Assembly (NCBI GenBank): GCA_964035795.1
Contig: OZ038324.1
Location: 7,099,206 to 7,163,205, forward strand
Source of the DNA: Pterobdella sp. o SKG-2022
Lineage: Eukaryota > Annelida > Clitellata > Hirudinida > Piscicolidae
DNA: 64,000 nucleotides
Direction: 5' to 3'
The notes under the pieces are model-generated. The model ran no database searches and had not been told where the DNA came from. It saw only the letters and a program-made list of their open reading frames with translations. Positions 1 through 13,612 of this stretch are shown piece after piece (the stretch's first letter is position 1; the number at the start of each line of letters is the position of its first letter). The position numbers and the translations under genes were made by a program.

Positions 1-3000
1 ATTATTCAATATAATAAAATCTTTTATTATAAAAAATGATTTGATAATTATGTATTAAATAAAAGAATTAGGTATTTAAAGATAATATATATTATCATTT
101 AATAAAATTTTATTTAATGATATATTATAATTCCTATGAAGTATATTAAGCTAAGTCGGTTTTAAATAGGCTGATAAGTTGGTAAGTTTCAGTATTAACA
201 GTAATCCCGTCAGTCGTAAACTTCAAAACATTCATAATTCACCCACAGTTGAATGAATAAAGTAAATAGAGAAGCCAACTAAAAGAGAGAGCAATAAAAT
301 GAGAATAGCATAAAAATTTGAATTTTTGAAATTTCATTCAAAACAGCTTTCTAGCTGAGTATTATTAACTATGATTGAAAAGGCCATCATTTATGTTGAA
401 AATTTTAGGATATAAAGTCTAATATTTAAAATTGAAGCTACCAAAATAAATTATAAAAAAAAACAGCCAAAAACTGATTTTCTAATAAATGTTATTTGAT
501 GCTTAATATGAGAACTGAAAAAAGACATGAAATTTCAACTTTGAACTATTCAGTCAAATCCAAATTTTAAAATTTAAACAATTTGATTTCATTTTCATTC
601 ATTAATAGTTTTAAAAACATCTTAATTCACTTCGAAAATTTTTAAAAAATTTTTTATGTCGATTCATAAGTGTATTTAATGCGTTAATTAACCATTATTG
701 CTTAATATAACCACCAAAACAATATGTGTCATAACCGAAGAAGGATAGCCGGGCATAATTGTATGAACAACTGAGTGATTATTAAACAATTTTTTGCAAC
801 TGAGAAAAACTTCCATTCTCTAGGCATCACTTGAGAATATGAAATCTCTCACGAAAATCTTCATTAATTCAACTAACGAATGTCTTTATTCTCATTATCT
901 GTACGCTATTTATTGCTAGGAATATTTAATTGGTTTAGTCATATTTATCTAATATTTATCAAAAATTCAATCATCAGTTTTGAAAACAAAATTATGTTAT
1001 GAGATTCTCAGACTATCTTATCAAGATTGCCTTTACAACATTTTCATGAAAACGTGTAACTTTTGTCCATATTTTTATATTTTTGGAACTAAACTTATAA
1101 AAATCTAGTTTAAACTGAAATCTCAAATGATATATTTTGATGAATCACAAAAACACGACAATATTTGAATTTTTTATTTTTACGAAGCTTTTCGATATAA
1201 TGATAATAATAGCAATTTACGAAGTATATTATAGTGATGTTGAACCCAGGGAATTTCGAGATCAATTATATATATATTCTATATAAACATCAGGTGACTA
1301 GTTTATTGCTTACCTGAGGATGATATAGAATATATCGAAAAGCTTCGTCAAAATAAAAAATTCTAATATTGGCAGTCACAATTTTGAGGCTAATTATTCA
1401 CAATATTTTCTGATGGCCATTATATCTTAAATATTGTTTTATTCTTGAAGTTTGACTTAGAAAGTTTTCAGCTAAACTACGCACCTAAGCCGTTCTTTTT
1501 CCATATATTTTAATATTAATATACTATATAATAATTAATAAGCTTAGATCTTGAACTAATCCGATTAACTATTCTAAGATGTTGAAATTAATAAAAGTGG
1601 GTCCAAACATTTTCATTTATAAATAAATAAACGGTCTTTAAAATTTTTATATAACACAAAGTCATTCATAGTTGAAATTATCAACAAGAATTCCAGGTGG
1701 CAATGTACATACTGCCTGAAAATTTCGAGAAATATAAACTGAGTGTTTTCTTCGAGAAACTTTTTTTTATAATACTTTGAACGTTTGAAAATCAGTAGAT
1801 TCATTATTCAGCAAAAAATTAAAATTTTGGAAAGCTTTTTTCGCCATAAAAGTTGCATGTATATAAACGGGATTCGCTTATGTCACTTTTCAATGAGAAT
1901 TGTTTCATTAAAAGAAAAAAAATTAGACATGCAGTTAAGTTTAGTATTATATTGTTTTTAAATATAATGGAAAAAGTAGAAATGTTCTAAAAACATGGGA
2001 AGTTTGGAGCAATATAATCATCCCAGAGTTTGAAACCAATTATTGAATTTAATGTTTTTGATGTATGACAAGTTGAAAAAATGTCTAAAAAGTTTGAAAT
2101 ATACTCATTACCCATGTAAGCAGCGTTTATTTACTTGAAGATTTTAGGAAATATGTATATTGTTTAACTGTATACTCATTTACAATGACAGATATCCACA
2201 TGGGGGATTTCAATAAGAGCAAGATGCAAATAGGAATAGTCATATAAACTACCAGAGATTTATTAGGGGTGAATGGGGGTGATATGTTATGTGTAAATTA
2301 CCTAGTTTGAATGAATAAACTACTGAAACAATAAACGCTGGACTTATTATGTAAATCAATAGGGGAAGAATATGATACAACTGAACAAAATGGCTTGAAG
2401 ATTCAACAAAGCACAGTTTTTTGATTTACAAGCTAATGATGATTATAAATAGAAGTTTCGTGCATTATAAAGCTTTCACACCTTTGTTTTTAATATCTTC
2501 TTATTGTTCACTGGCTAATGCTTATATCAAAGGAAATTAAGTTTTTATTCCCAGCTGGATGTCAGGGTATGGTGGCTTTATGAGATTTTGCCTGGATTTT
2601 AAACATGGAAAGACATTCATTGACAAAAAAATTTTGAAAGAGTCTAAAAAAATGAAGATGTAATTATTAATGTTATTATATATAACAAACTTGATCAAGT
2701 ACCAATCGATGAGAATACACTGAGTCTATTTTGAGCCTACTTCTTAACAGTAGACCTGAAACCCAAAAACTAAAAACCATTAAATTTCATATTGCACTGC
2801 AATTTGCAATTTATTTTTCTAAAATATGGCTTCATCAATGTAACACTGACATTTGAAACGCTTTGTGCTATTTGAGGTACCAGGGTAGGAACTGCTTTAA
2901 TTAGGTGGGCTGTTTTTATGTAGGTTATATTATTGCTGGGGTTTTCTATAGAAAAAAAACATTTTTATTATAATTATTATTTTTTTTAATTTTTTATTTT

Positions 3001-4283
3001 ATTATGTCCATTTATATTTGGATAAGTAACGAGAGTGAATTTTTGAGTTTTATGCTTATTTTCAAAATTTAATTTTTATGTATTCAAATTTAATCCAAAT
3101 TTGGAAAAAAGATTATTCAATCTATTTTTGTTGCATAAGAGATCTCCTAGTTTAGAACCTGCGTTTGTAAAGATACCAAAGCTGGTATTGTTATTCCAGT
3201 GTGTCTTTGAATTCGATTTGAATATCTGATTTAATCTACATATATTTACACAGTTTCTCAATAACTTTATTAATGACTTATGATAAGGTTGAAATTATCG
3301 AAAATTTCAGTTTTTCCAAAACAATAAATATGTCTGTAATTTGCATTCTTTTGAAGATTATAAAACTTTAGATAATTTTTCTAAATTAATTTTCAAGGTT
3401 CGATGTAATTTTCAAACAAATCGAACCAAATCACAAACAATATCGTCCTCTGTAAAACAGCGCCACCAAGGGAATATAAATCTAACAATATTTGTACCCA
3501 TTAGCTTTGTCGTAGGGTTCTTGAACTGTGGTGATTAGGGCAAAGATCTAAAAATTTTTTTCAGTCTTTTTATTAATAAAATTCATTTGGATAAATTGAG
3601 ATGCATTTTCTAGTGTGGTAACCACTGTAACAAGATTTCTTATGAATTATAATTGAAGTTGAAACCATGAATGAGTAAAACTGGAAGATACAAGTTTTGC
3701 TTAATTTTGGTATTTTTATTTTTTTCTTGGTATAACTTTTATGATTTTTTTTATATAAATTCAACTATTATGATGTTTCGAAGCTGAAGAGATAAACAAA
3801 TTTATCTTTCATACTTAAGGAGTAGTATAAGGAATCATTTGATATGAAATGATGCATTTATGTATTTGATGAAATTCGTTAAAGTTGGAGGACTTCTTGT
3901 TATGTTAAAGTTCACAAAAAAACAAAATAAAATTTATATAATTCTGAAAAAATAACAATAATTCAATAATTTTTATGTTATAATTCAAATTAAACTCTTT
4001 GTATAATGTCTTAAGTTTTTGAGTAATGTATATATGTAGATTTCCTTGTAACAGATACAAATCCTGCTACTCAATAAATATTCTCAAATCCGGATTTTTG
4101 GTGTTGAAGTTAATACTTGACTTGTATATATTTCAAAGTTATTAGGTATTGATTTGTTTTAAATATTTTTGGAATGCCCGGAAAGGACATGCAAACTATG
4201 CATATCTAAACAAATCTTGGAATTATCTTTGTTTCAAAGGTGTAGTATTAACAACTATGAATGAAGCAACAGTGAACTAAAAC
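1..4283. other. Intergenic sequence upstream of the K2P channel gene
   Basis: AT-rich sequence with no reading frame that resembles a protein. The only organised element is the inverted pair at 1159-1371, listed separately. Short open frames here (about 60 codons) have no recognisable family, no credible splice sites and the composition of surrounding noncoding DNA. A promoter or a noncoding first exon for the channel may lie in the last kilobase, but no core promoter motif can be picked out with confidence. Confidence 0.6.
1159..1371. mobile_element. Inverted-pair element with hammerhead-like core (Penelope-type remnant or MITE)
   Basis: The ends are an imperfect inverted repeat of about 42 bp: the left end runs CAATATTTGAATTTT to CGATATA and the right end is its reverse complement with a few changes. 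Near the middle, TCAGGT and ACCTGA form a second stem. On the plus strand, 1314-1340 reads CTGAGGA, a T, a perfect 6 bp stem GATATA/TATATC around a GAA loop, then GAAA. This matches the CUGANGA - stem II - GAAA order of a hammerhead core. The left half is a reverse-oriented copy of the same unit with roughly 110 bp inserted. Hammerhead motifs are established parts of Penelope-like retroelement pseudo-LTRs, so a PLE origin is inferred. No reverse transcriptase is present. A simple non-autonomous DNA element with inverted ends is the alternative. Confidence 0.5.
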
Positions 4284-7200
4284 ATGGAGTTTCATAACAG
4301 ATCAAAACTCCTCCAAGAAAATTTGAAAACAGTGAGGAAAAAGCGATCTGGAAAGTCCAACATTACCCCAATCACCCCAACCAGCCCTACCACTCCAACC
4401 ACCCCCACCACTACCACCTTTCCAACCACTCAAGATAATCTTTCAGAACGTAAAAAAAAGACCAAAAAAGTAGTGACGTTTTTGTTTTCTCATCTAGGGT
4501 TGGCGGTGATGGTGATGAGTTACAGTGTGATGGGTGGGTTGCTGTTTCAGGCATTGGAAGGATCGGCAGAGCTACATGAGAAAGATAGGGTAAGATACCT
4601 TAGAGAAGATACTGCAGGTGAAATTATCCAGTTAGCCATGCATCTCAACATTCACACCCTCGACCACAACAACTTTGCTCAACATATCAGAATGGTTCTC
4701 AATAAATACCAGGTAAGATACAAAGAATTTTGATAAAACCCACAGTCTTTAATTCATGATTGAAAGTTGACATGAGATCAATAATTGATATTCAGTGATT
4801 AAAAGTTCATATAAGACCATTAGTTTATTTCTTTGGTTGATAGTCCACTCATTGTCATTTGTTAGTTCCCTAGTCAGTGTTGATGTGAAGTTCATATAGT
4901 TTTGAATTATTTTAATACTTCGAAATTAGTTTATTGAGTATTAGATTTTTCATTTATATTCCACATTCAATCAATTAAATGCATACCAGTAATTAATTGT
5001 GTGTTCAAATATATCTTTCCATAACAATTTTAAGTAAAATCGGCATTAAAAAAGATGAAAAAATTTGAGAACGGATGCGTCAAAACGAACAGTTAAATAT
5101 TAAATAACCAATAAGTTACTCAAATCTGAATATTTTCTCGAAAGTATCAAGCTTTTCGTTAGCAGTGTAACATTTTCGTGTAAAACCAATGAACTAAATC
5201 AAATCTCCGTACATTTATCAACAAAAACAAACATTTAGTGTTCAATAACTTGTATTTGTCATTGGCCTGAGAGCATCACTAAATGGAAACATAGCTGAAG
5301 TATTGAATCAAAATGGACTCAATACACGAAATCAAAAAACATCCCTCCAACACGCAAACATCATGCGATGAATCATGCTTATTATTTTTTTTGTGATTTT
5401 TATTTTTATGATTTTATTATAATTTATGGTTTTTATTTTTATTTTTATGATTTTTCTTTTTATTTTTATGGTTTTTATTTTTATTCGTTTTACTAATTGA
5501 TCATTTTTTTAAATTTTTTATTAGCATTCTTTATTTTTGTTCTTATTTTTGTTGAACCAAAATACCCTTTAATTTGCATCTTCATTTCTATTTTTATTTT
5601 TTCTCACTTTTATTTATATTTTTGTTACCAATTATTCCATTTCAAATATATTTCCAATTTTTTGTATTATTCAATTTTTCTTTCTAATTTCATTTTTATT
5701 TTTCTTATAAACAAGTATATTTTTTATTTCTCTATATAAACAAGTTACTTTCCTTCATCGTCATAATTTTTCTATAAAAAACTTCATTTCCAACTTATTA
5801 TTCCTATTATCATTCATTATTTTTATTATGTGTATGAATTTTTCGCCTTTAACCCAAAATTAAACGCTTTTTTAAACTTTTTTCAAAAATTTTGTTATCT
5901 CTTCGAGCATCCATGTATACCTTATTATAGAAAAGTTATAGCATAATATACTACGTTTTCATGCTATTATGCCATTTAAGTTTATTTTTATTTTTCATTT
6001 ATCTCACTTTATTTAATATATTTCATTTTTCTGTTATTTATCGTATTTTTTTTGTACAACATTTATTTTTTTATACTTTTTCTTATATTATATTTTCATA
6101 TAAATATAATCTATTTTTGAATCTCGTTATTTATTTATTTTTCAAATTTTTTTTTATTACTATCTTTTTCATATATTTTTTATTTATAGTTTGATAACTC
6201 ATCTACTATCAGAAAACTCATGTTTTGATTTCATTTTTCATACTTTTTTCTGATTATTTGCATTTTTAATCATTTTAATTACTAATTTTATTTTTTAATT
6301 TTTTTTTTTTTTTGTTTTTTTTAATTTTTAAGTTAGTTAATATAGTTAGTTTGAAAACGATTCTCCTTTCATATCATATTAAGACCAGACTTTTTATTTT
6401 TTCCCCTTTTTTTCACCATCGTCACATCATTTCATTAAGAAGTTTCCCAATATTATCATTTATCAAGATCAGAAAACCTAATCAATAGAAACAATTCAAA
6501 AACATTCTCAACTCTCTTCAGCGATATTTTTAATAAATAAATTATACACAAACATATTCAATAACCATCTTATTTAAATTTTCTCAACCCCCAAGGAGAA
6601 GATAGTAGAAGCAGTAAAGCTGAACGGCTTCAATGGAAAGTTAGACTCAGATCAGTCTTCCATTCAATGGTCCTTTGGCGGATCACTTCTGTACGCTGTC
6701 ACTGTTATCACTACTATTGGTGTGTGGGAGGGAGTGTGGGGTGTTGAGGTGGGTAGTGTGGTGTGTTTTGGTTGGCATATGGTGTGTGTTGGGATGGATA
6801 ACTTGAAGTGTTTAATGGTTATTTTTTCATTATAGAGTTAGCTATTCATATAAAAGGTGTAATGGCGGAATGTATTAGCGTGAGATATTTTTGGGTTTGT
6901 TGGTGTCGGTATGAGGTGTGTTGAAGTTGTGTTGGTGAGATAACTTCAAAGAGCATAAAAGATAAGCTATCAACAGATTAGTTCTTGGTGATTGTATTGG
7001 GAATAACATAGGAGTTTAACAGATGAAGTGCATTTTGAGTAAAATTCTGCCCAGAAAATCAGAGGGGTTACTGAAGATTAGAGGAAGATTAGTGTTTTGC
7101 AAGGTTAGAAGCGATGATTTTAATGAGGGACTAGTTGTTAGTGCTTTGTGGTCATGTAGGTATCCAAGTTAGTAGTAGTGGTGTGGTTTGTTCTAGAAAG

Positions 7201-8066
7201 AAAATGTATTGCACATATTACTAACGTGATATTTATCGTGTATATATTTGGGTTCTCTTTATACCCTGGTGTTTATAGTGTGTGGTTAAGAAGGTTTTTT
7301 GAATCGTTTTATTTTTGAGTTCAGCTTTAAAATATATACAAAAATAACTCGATATAACATTTGTAATGATCTTGTGGAAATGGGTCTACATACACTTTTT
7401 AAACTAGGGTGAGTTGAAGATGCTGTTAAAGTAGTCAAAAGTTAAATTTTTTAGTCAAAAAAGATATAATTCTTAAAACCTTGCTTTTATATTAATCATT
7501 AGCACTAAAGTTTAATTAGTGGTAATAATAGTATTATTATCATTATCAATCAATAAAATCACCTAATATGTTAAAATTATCTCTTGGAAGGATTGCAGTG
7601 TTGAAAAGGCATTAAACTTCAAGCATATAAGCTACCGCGTGTGGATTTGTGAAGTTTATAAACGTTTTGTTATCCTTTTTTTGTAGCGGTATAGATATTA
7701 TTTGGTGCTTTTACCATTATTCTCGTTCAATTTTTACAGCCTGGGATATATTTTTTGGTTCAAGTAATACCAGTAAAAGATTTTATTATGTTTATAATCA
7801 GTATTGGGGTGTTAAAATAATAATAAATAATAAAAATAATAATGATAATTCTCATTTATTTCACCCCGTGAATCCCACGGTTTGTGGAAAGTTTCGGCTT
7901 TTTAAGGCTTTTTTATCTCATATATAATTAGAACTCATGACTTCTATCTAACTTGTTCATTAGGGCTTACTTTATACCCAGTGAAAGAGTGGTTATTTAA
8001 AATGCATAATTATTATTAATAGTATTATTATTTTATTAATTTTATCATTATTTCTTTTGTTTTTTA

Positions 8067-8103
<37 letters not shown>

Positions 8104-11100
8104 TTCATTGTATTTGCAGCATAAAACAGGAGTGTTCAGTGGTATGGTTATTATTCTCATTACTAATACACTTATTACGATATATATTACGATTTTTATT
8201 NNNNNNNNNNNNNNNNNNNNNNNNNNNNNNNNNNNNNNNNNNNNNNNNNNNNNNNNNNNNNNNNNNNNNNNNNNNNNNNNNNNNNNNNNNNNNNNNNNNN
8301 NNNNNNNNNNNNNNNNNNNNNNNNNNNNNNNNNNNNNNNNNNNNNNNNNNNNNNNNNNNNNNNNNNNNNNNNNNNNNNNNNNNNNNNNNNNNNNNNNNNN
8401 AGTACACCACTTATATTTTCAGCAACGTCGAGGGCTATATTTACATAAAAATTATTCATAATATTTTAAGTTCAAATTAATTATATATATTTTATTAATA
8501 TTTGACAAATTTATTAAACTAAAATGAAAACATTTTTTCTACGTTTTATCTTTTCAATAACAACATGGGAATGATTTAAGATCCACATGGACTTCATAAT
8601 ATTGATGGTCTGAGTTATTTGAAGCACTTGGTTTTCATTCTAAATAGAAAATAGAAGATTTTGCTATTTTTTACCACTGATTATAAACATTTCAATTTGT
8701 ATTTTATCATAAATAACAGCTAAGCAGCCAATGAAAAACTTCAAATAATTAATGACATGTATTAACGGGTGAGCTGTCTTTTTAATTAGTTTCCCATCAG
8801 CTAATAACTAAACGCTACAATTACTTATAACGAGGGAACTTGGTAGATTCTTTCTTGAACAAGTTTCTCAGTTATGACGTTCTATTGCTATTGTTTTTAT
8901 AGAAGATTTTGAAATAATATGAATCTTATAAGGTAGCTAATCAATAAGGCAGTTTAACTTGTTCAGTGCACAAATTCAATTTGAATTTAATACAGCATGT
9001 CCATTTTTGTTTTCGTGTTTTTGTTGTGTAAATAAGCCTGCAATGGCATAGGAAGAGGTGATATAGGGATGGCTGAGATATGTGAGATTATTATGTATTT
9101 GCTTGTTTGTCTTTGTTTCTTGCAGTTTTGCTTTTAAGTTCTGACCGCCATTTTGGCTTGCAAAAAGTTAAATGGTGTTGTTTTGTAGAGTTGCAATAAT
9201 TTTGTAACAACTTAATTTATTAAACACATTTTTATATGGAATAATTACATTTACGCCAAAAATGAAAAAATATTTTGCGAAAATGTTAAAATATATGATA
9301 GAAATGACAAATTTATGGTGAAATGATAAAATATTTTTAAAAAACAAATCCAAAGATGTTATATTTATCAGTGACTTAATAAATCATGACCTTCTCACCA
9401 CATACCTACTAATTTTAATTCTTTGTTTCTATTTATATCCTCAAATGGTTAAAATGGGTTTTTGATAATTATTAAGCTTTGAGGGCAACAAAACCAACAA
9501 ATTGTTCTTTAAAAGTATCCACGCTCTTCATGAAAGTTGTTGTTAACGCCGCTGAATCATCCTCCCGTTATTGTTTTTATTATTTTTTTTGTTTTTTCTG
9601 TTATTTTCTCCCTTTTTGTCATTTTTAATACATTTTGCATGTTTAATACTAGTTTTATTTGTTTTTTATGTTATTTCTTTTTTTTTCATTTATTATTATT
9701 AAGTAATTTTAATTATTATTATTATTATTATTATTATTATAGTGTTTTATTTATAGTTTTAATTTTTATCAGTAATTATTCTTTTTATATTTTTCATTTT
9801 TTCAATTTTTTATCCATTATTTCTATAATTTTCTCATTTATCAATATTTTTATTTCAATCCACTTTGTTGTTTAATTTTTTGTTTCATGTTATATTGATT
9901 TATTTTCCGTTATTATTCCAACCACTAGTTTCATAAACTATAATTTTTCCCAGTTTGATGAATTTTGTTTATACTAATAATGAGTACAATACATAAAATA
10001 TATGTTTTTTTTAAATCTTTCCATGGACAATATATTATTCCATTATTTTTTAAAATATTTTTTACTCAAATTTTTCTAGCGCCAATAATTTAAATTAATT
10101 TCTACATGAATATTTTTATCTTCCATCTATAAATTATATTTTTATTATTAGTAAAACATTTATTTATGATTGATACAGTTAAATTTTTATCCATGAATCT
10201 ATTATAAATAAAAATCATTTATTAGTGATAAAATCAAATCTTTCTTGTATATTTGTTATTATTATTATTAAAATTATTATTCATCTTATCATTAATATTA
10301 TTATTATCATTATTCTTATCATTATTATTATTATTATTATTGTTATTTTCAAACCTAATATTAATCATCAAATACTTGCGGTTAGTGCTCACCTCATGTT
10401 GCATTGTTTTTAATAACACATCCTCATGCTTATATTTAATTAACTTCAAATAATACCATCAGCAATGCCAATTGAAGCTTCGTTTGCATTATAATTACGC
10501 TGCATCATCATCATCAGCTTCTTCCTTATCAACGCCATCATCATTCTCATCATCATCATCATCTTCTTCTTTTTCTTCTTCTTCTTTTTCATCATCAACT
10601 TCTTCCTTATCAACGCCATCATCATCAACCCCATTTTCACTGAAATTTTCATAACTTATTCAAAATTAATTTTTCAACTGAACCTCAAACATCTAGCTTA
10701 CCTCATCGAATAATTTATACCCATATAGTTTAAATTACTCGATAATATAACTAGGAATTTAATAACTTAGGCTAGAAAAGATTCTATGGTTTGGCTGGTT
10801 TGAACGGAAGAAGATTACGAATAAAAGCCAAAATTTTTTGTCAAATGTGTCTCTTAGGCTAATCTACTTCATCATTGTTGAAGAAAAGTTTTTCTTTGCA
10901 AAAAGACTTCAAAATTCATTCCTTCATCTACAAATGGATTTATTAATGTAGCAGTTTCAAAAAAATTATTACACTCTAGTTTCACCCTTCTATTGAGTTT
11001 TTATGCATTAATGTTTAGCAACTGAAGTTTGTAAACACTTTTTATAGTGCTTGTTTTTTTGTTTTCAACGTTCTTTCATTAAAATTTCTCCAACACTCCA

Positions 11101-13612
11101 AAAGTTTTAAAAGTGAATTACTAAGCTTAATAATTGATAGTTAACATATGAAAGATGATTTCTTCGTTCAAACCTTTCAGCAACTCAACTTCAATTTTTT
11201 TGTAGGATCGTTATTACTGGATCGTATAAATTGAGGCCTATCCATTATTGATTAGGTGATGTTTCAAAGTGTAGACATATTTTGCAGTTGCTTTTCAATT
11301 TATAAGATAACCTCCATTTCGGGGAACATTCTCTGTTTTGGGAAAAAATTTTCAAAAAAATACTTCTCAAATAAAATTGAAATATATTATAATTATAATC
11401 ATTTTTTAATGAAATATATGCATCAGTTAAGCACTAAAAACAGTTTGAACAGCTAATAAATATATTGAAATAATCTCATCCAGGTTATGGCCATGTAGTT
11501 CCAAAAACTCAAGCTGGACGGATGGTGACGATATTGTATGCATTAGTCGGTATCCCTCTCACCTTCCTCTATCTCTCAAACATGGGCAACTTTGCAGCCC
11601 ATTGCTTTCGTCTCTTCTACAAGAAAGTCTGCTGTGGCTTCTGTGTCTATGTCCGTCTTGCTTCCCACAAGCGTCGAATGAATAAAGTTCGATTGAATTC
11701 CGAAGCACATGTTAAAAATCAAGAAGCCTTCAACTCCATTGTTGAATCTACCCTCATGTCGACCAGGCAGGCCGCATTCCTGTCTGCCAAGAGAAGAGCT
11801 ACTACTCCATCTATTGGGGTGGATTTGAATGATAAAAAAGAAAGTTATTCTAAATCTAAGGCGTTTGAGTTTGATGAAAAAACTGCTTCAAACATTTCTT
11901 TAAGACTTCCATTTTTGAAAAATTTTAAAAAAGATGGTGATGTTTGCGTTTCACAAGCAGAGTCCCAAGAAAAGAAAGAATTACCTCTGATAGCAAATAT
12001 AACCTCGGGAACCATTAAAAAAACAAATAATTTTCAACAACTTTTGACAACATCAGCCGAACTGGCCTTGAAAGCAAAAGAAACAAAATCCCATGAAAAA
12101 TCGTCAAAAAGCGATGCATCGTCTTGGGGAAAGTTTCCAAAAGTAAGCTCAAAAAACACAACGAAACAAAACGAAAAACAAAACAAAGTGATATCGAAAA
12201 AATTCAGTAAGTTATTGAAATCTTTTCATAAATCTACTCTTTTGAACGTTTCTTTTTCAACACATCCCACACCACACTCCTCTGCAACACACCACACATC
12301 CCACCTTTTCCGAACACACCACCTTCTATCCCAACATCGGAAATCTCTCCATGACAAATCAACACAGTCTCCCATGCTTTCGAGAAGTTCTTATCACACT
12401 AACAAACACCTAAAAAAATTCTCTCTAGTCGAGCCATCTTCAAACCAACTAGACCTCATTTGTAAGTTGAAAAATCAACAGCAAACTCCAACAATGAATA
12501 ATGTAGAAAAGTCAGACCCTAATGAAAAAAAATCGCTAAAATCAATGGAAACTCCAGTTTTGAAAATACTTGACAGCCGTGAAGACGAAACAATTTTAGA
12601 CGTAAATGAAAATAAAAAAAATATTCCATTTAATGTGAAAGTCACGATACATGAGAACTTCAAAAAAAAAGCCAGGCATGAAGCAGATCATCAAATCACG
12701 GCCTCGACTTCCCATCAAACAAGTGATAACTTTCATGAAAGCTTTAACTCAGAAGATCAAGATTTTAGTCCGCTGCCTATCGACAAGATTATAACTTTCA
12801 AAAATTTTTGCCAAAGAAGCAAAAAAACTTTACTTGGAATAATTTATAAAAATAATTTTAAACATCTTTTTAAAGATAATTACATAAATACACATTTTTT
12901 CCAAACCCATCGAGAACATCAAAAACCTTTTGTAAAATCAAAGTCGCTTTCTAGCTTGGATCCTTTGGAGAATCATATGCAAAACATCAGGGAAATTTTT
13001 CGTGTCAAATCCAACAAAACACTGAATTATTTTGAAAAAGATCTAGATAAATTAATCTATAATTATTTAAATTTTACTAAAGTTTCTTCAAAAAAACCAC
13101 AAACAAGCAAAATTAATTATTTCTCAAACGTCAAAAAACTCTTTCTCAAGCCACCATCCTGCACAGACTCAAATATGCTAAAGACACCTCGATTCGCACA
13201 ACAAATCCTCCGCTCCAAAACATTTTCTAGACTGCGACGTAAAAGAAGGAAAGCTGAAGGAAGCTCTGAAGAAGAGATCAATTATATGAACATGTCTGTA
13301 CCCATCTCTGTTTGTCTCATGATCATCGCTCTTTACATCTATCTGGGAGCTCTATTATTTTCTTTTTGGGAGGGCTGGGATTTGTTGACGGGATCCTACT
13401 TTTGTTTCATTACCCTCAGTACTATAGGATTTGGAGACATTGTGCCTGGGATCGATTCAAGCCAACAAGGAGCCCATCATAAGTTGATCTTGTGCTCTCT
13501 GTGGTTGGTAGTGGGTCTGTCACTGTTGGCAATGTGTTTCAATCTGATGCAGGAAGAAGTTAAAGAAAAGTTCATATGGCTAGGAAAAAAACTAGGGATT
13601 TTACGTCATTGA
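4284..13612 (+). CDS. Two-pore-domain (K2P) potassium channel
   Basis: Forms a dimeric K+ leak channel in the plasma membrane that sets resting potential. Coding exons are 4284-4712, 6596-6719 and 11484-13612, joining in frame to 893 aa. A Thr/Pro-rich tract (residues ~28-49) precedes TM1 (~64-90, ending GGLLFQALEG, the usual K2P TM1 end). P1 is TTIGYGHVVP (GYG at 185-187), TM2 ~198-220, TM3 ~790-811, P2 is TIGFGDIVPG (~832-840), TM4 ~852-873, followed by a tail of only ~20 residues. Intron 2 splits the codon of the first GYG glycine in phase 1, a position conserved among K2P genes. The TM2-TM3 cytoplasmic loop is about 560 residues, rich in Ser, Lys and His, far longer than in typical members; TRESK and some invertebrate channels also have enlarged loops. 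The ATG is the first in frame and follows an in-frame stop. AATAAA at 13884-13889 is a possible polyadenylation signal. Subfamily is not assigned. Confidence 0.93.
5374..6330. repeat. T-rich low-complexity tract in K2P intron 1
   Basis: Long stretch dominated by TTTTTATTTTTATG-like units and T runs inside the first coding intron. Open frames here are rich in Phe, Ile and Leu only because T-rich DNA encodes them; no domain is visible. Confidence 0.7.
8066..8104. repeat. (ATT)n microsatellite
   Basis: About 12 ATT units, about 95 bases before the assembly gap. Such repeats commonly border gaps in draft assemblies. Confidence 0.9.
8201..8400. other. Assembly gap (200 N)
   Basis: Exactly 200 unspecified bases within K2P intron 2. 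The true length is unknown. Any reading frame across it is meaningless. Confidence 1.
9711..9740. repeat. (ATT)n microsatellite
   Basis: About 10 ATT units in K2P intron 2, set in T-rich sequence from roughly 9575 to 9870. Confidence 0.85.
10253..10345. repeat. Interrupted (TTA)n microsatellite
   Basis: TTA/TCA units with interruptions in K2P intron 2; composition varies enough to suggest an old repeat. Confidence 0.8.
10495..10640. repeat. ATC/TTC compound repeat with an internal duplication
   Basis: Pyrimidine-rich ATC and TTC triplets. A block of about 29 bp containing CTTCCTTATCAACGCCATCA occurs twice, near 10520 and near 10600. On the minus strand one frame would encode an Asp/Glu-rich peptide, but no start, splice site or domain supports a gene. 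Confidence 0.75.

Larger units (their letters stand above)
6720..11483 (+). other. K2P intron 2 (inside the first pore codon)
   Basis: Begins GTGTGTGG directly after the first base of the Gly codon and ends CATCCAG. It contains the sequence gap, TTA and TTC/ATC microsatellites and otherwise unremarkable AT-rich sequence. No extra coding exon is needed: the channel reads through the junction as IGYGHVVPKTQAGR. Confidence 0.85.

Noticed and set aside
8057..8480. Four reading frames spanning the N stretch
   Set aside because: They exist only because unknown bases contain no stops.
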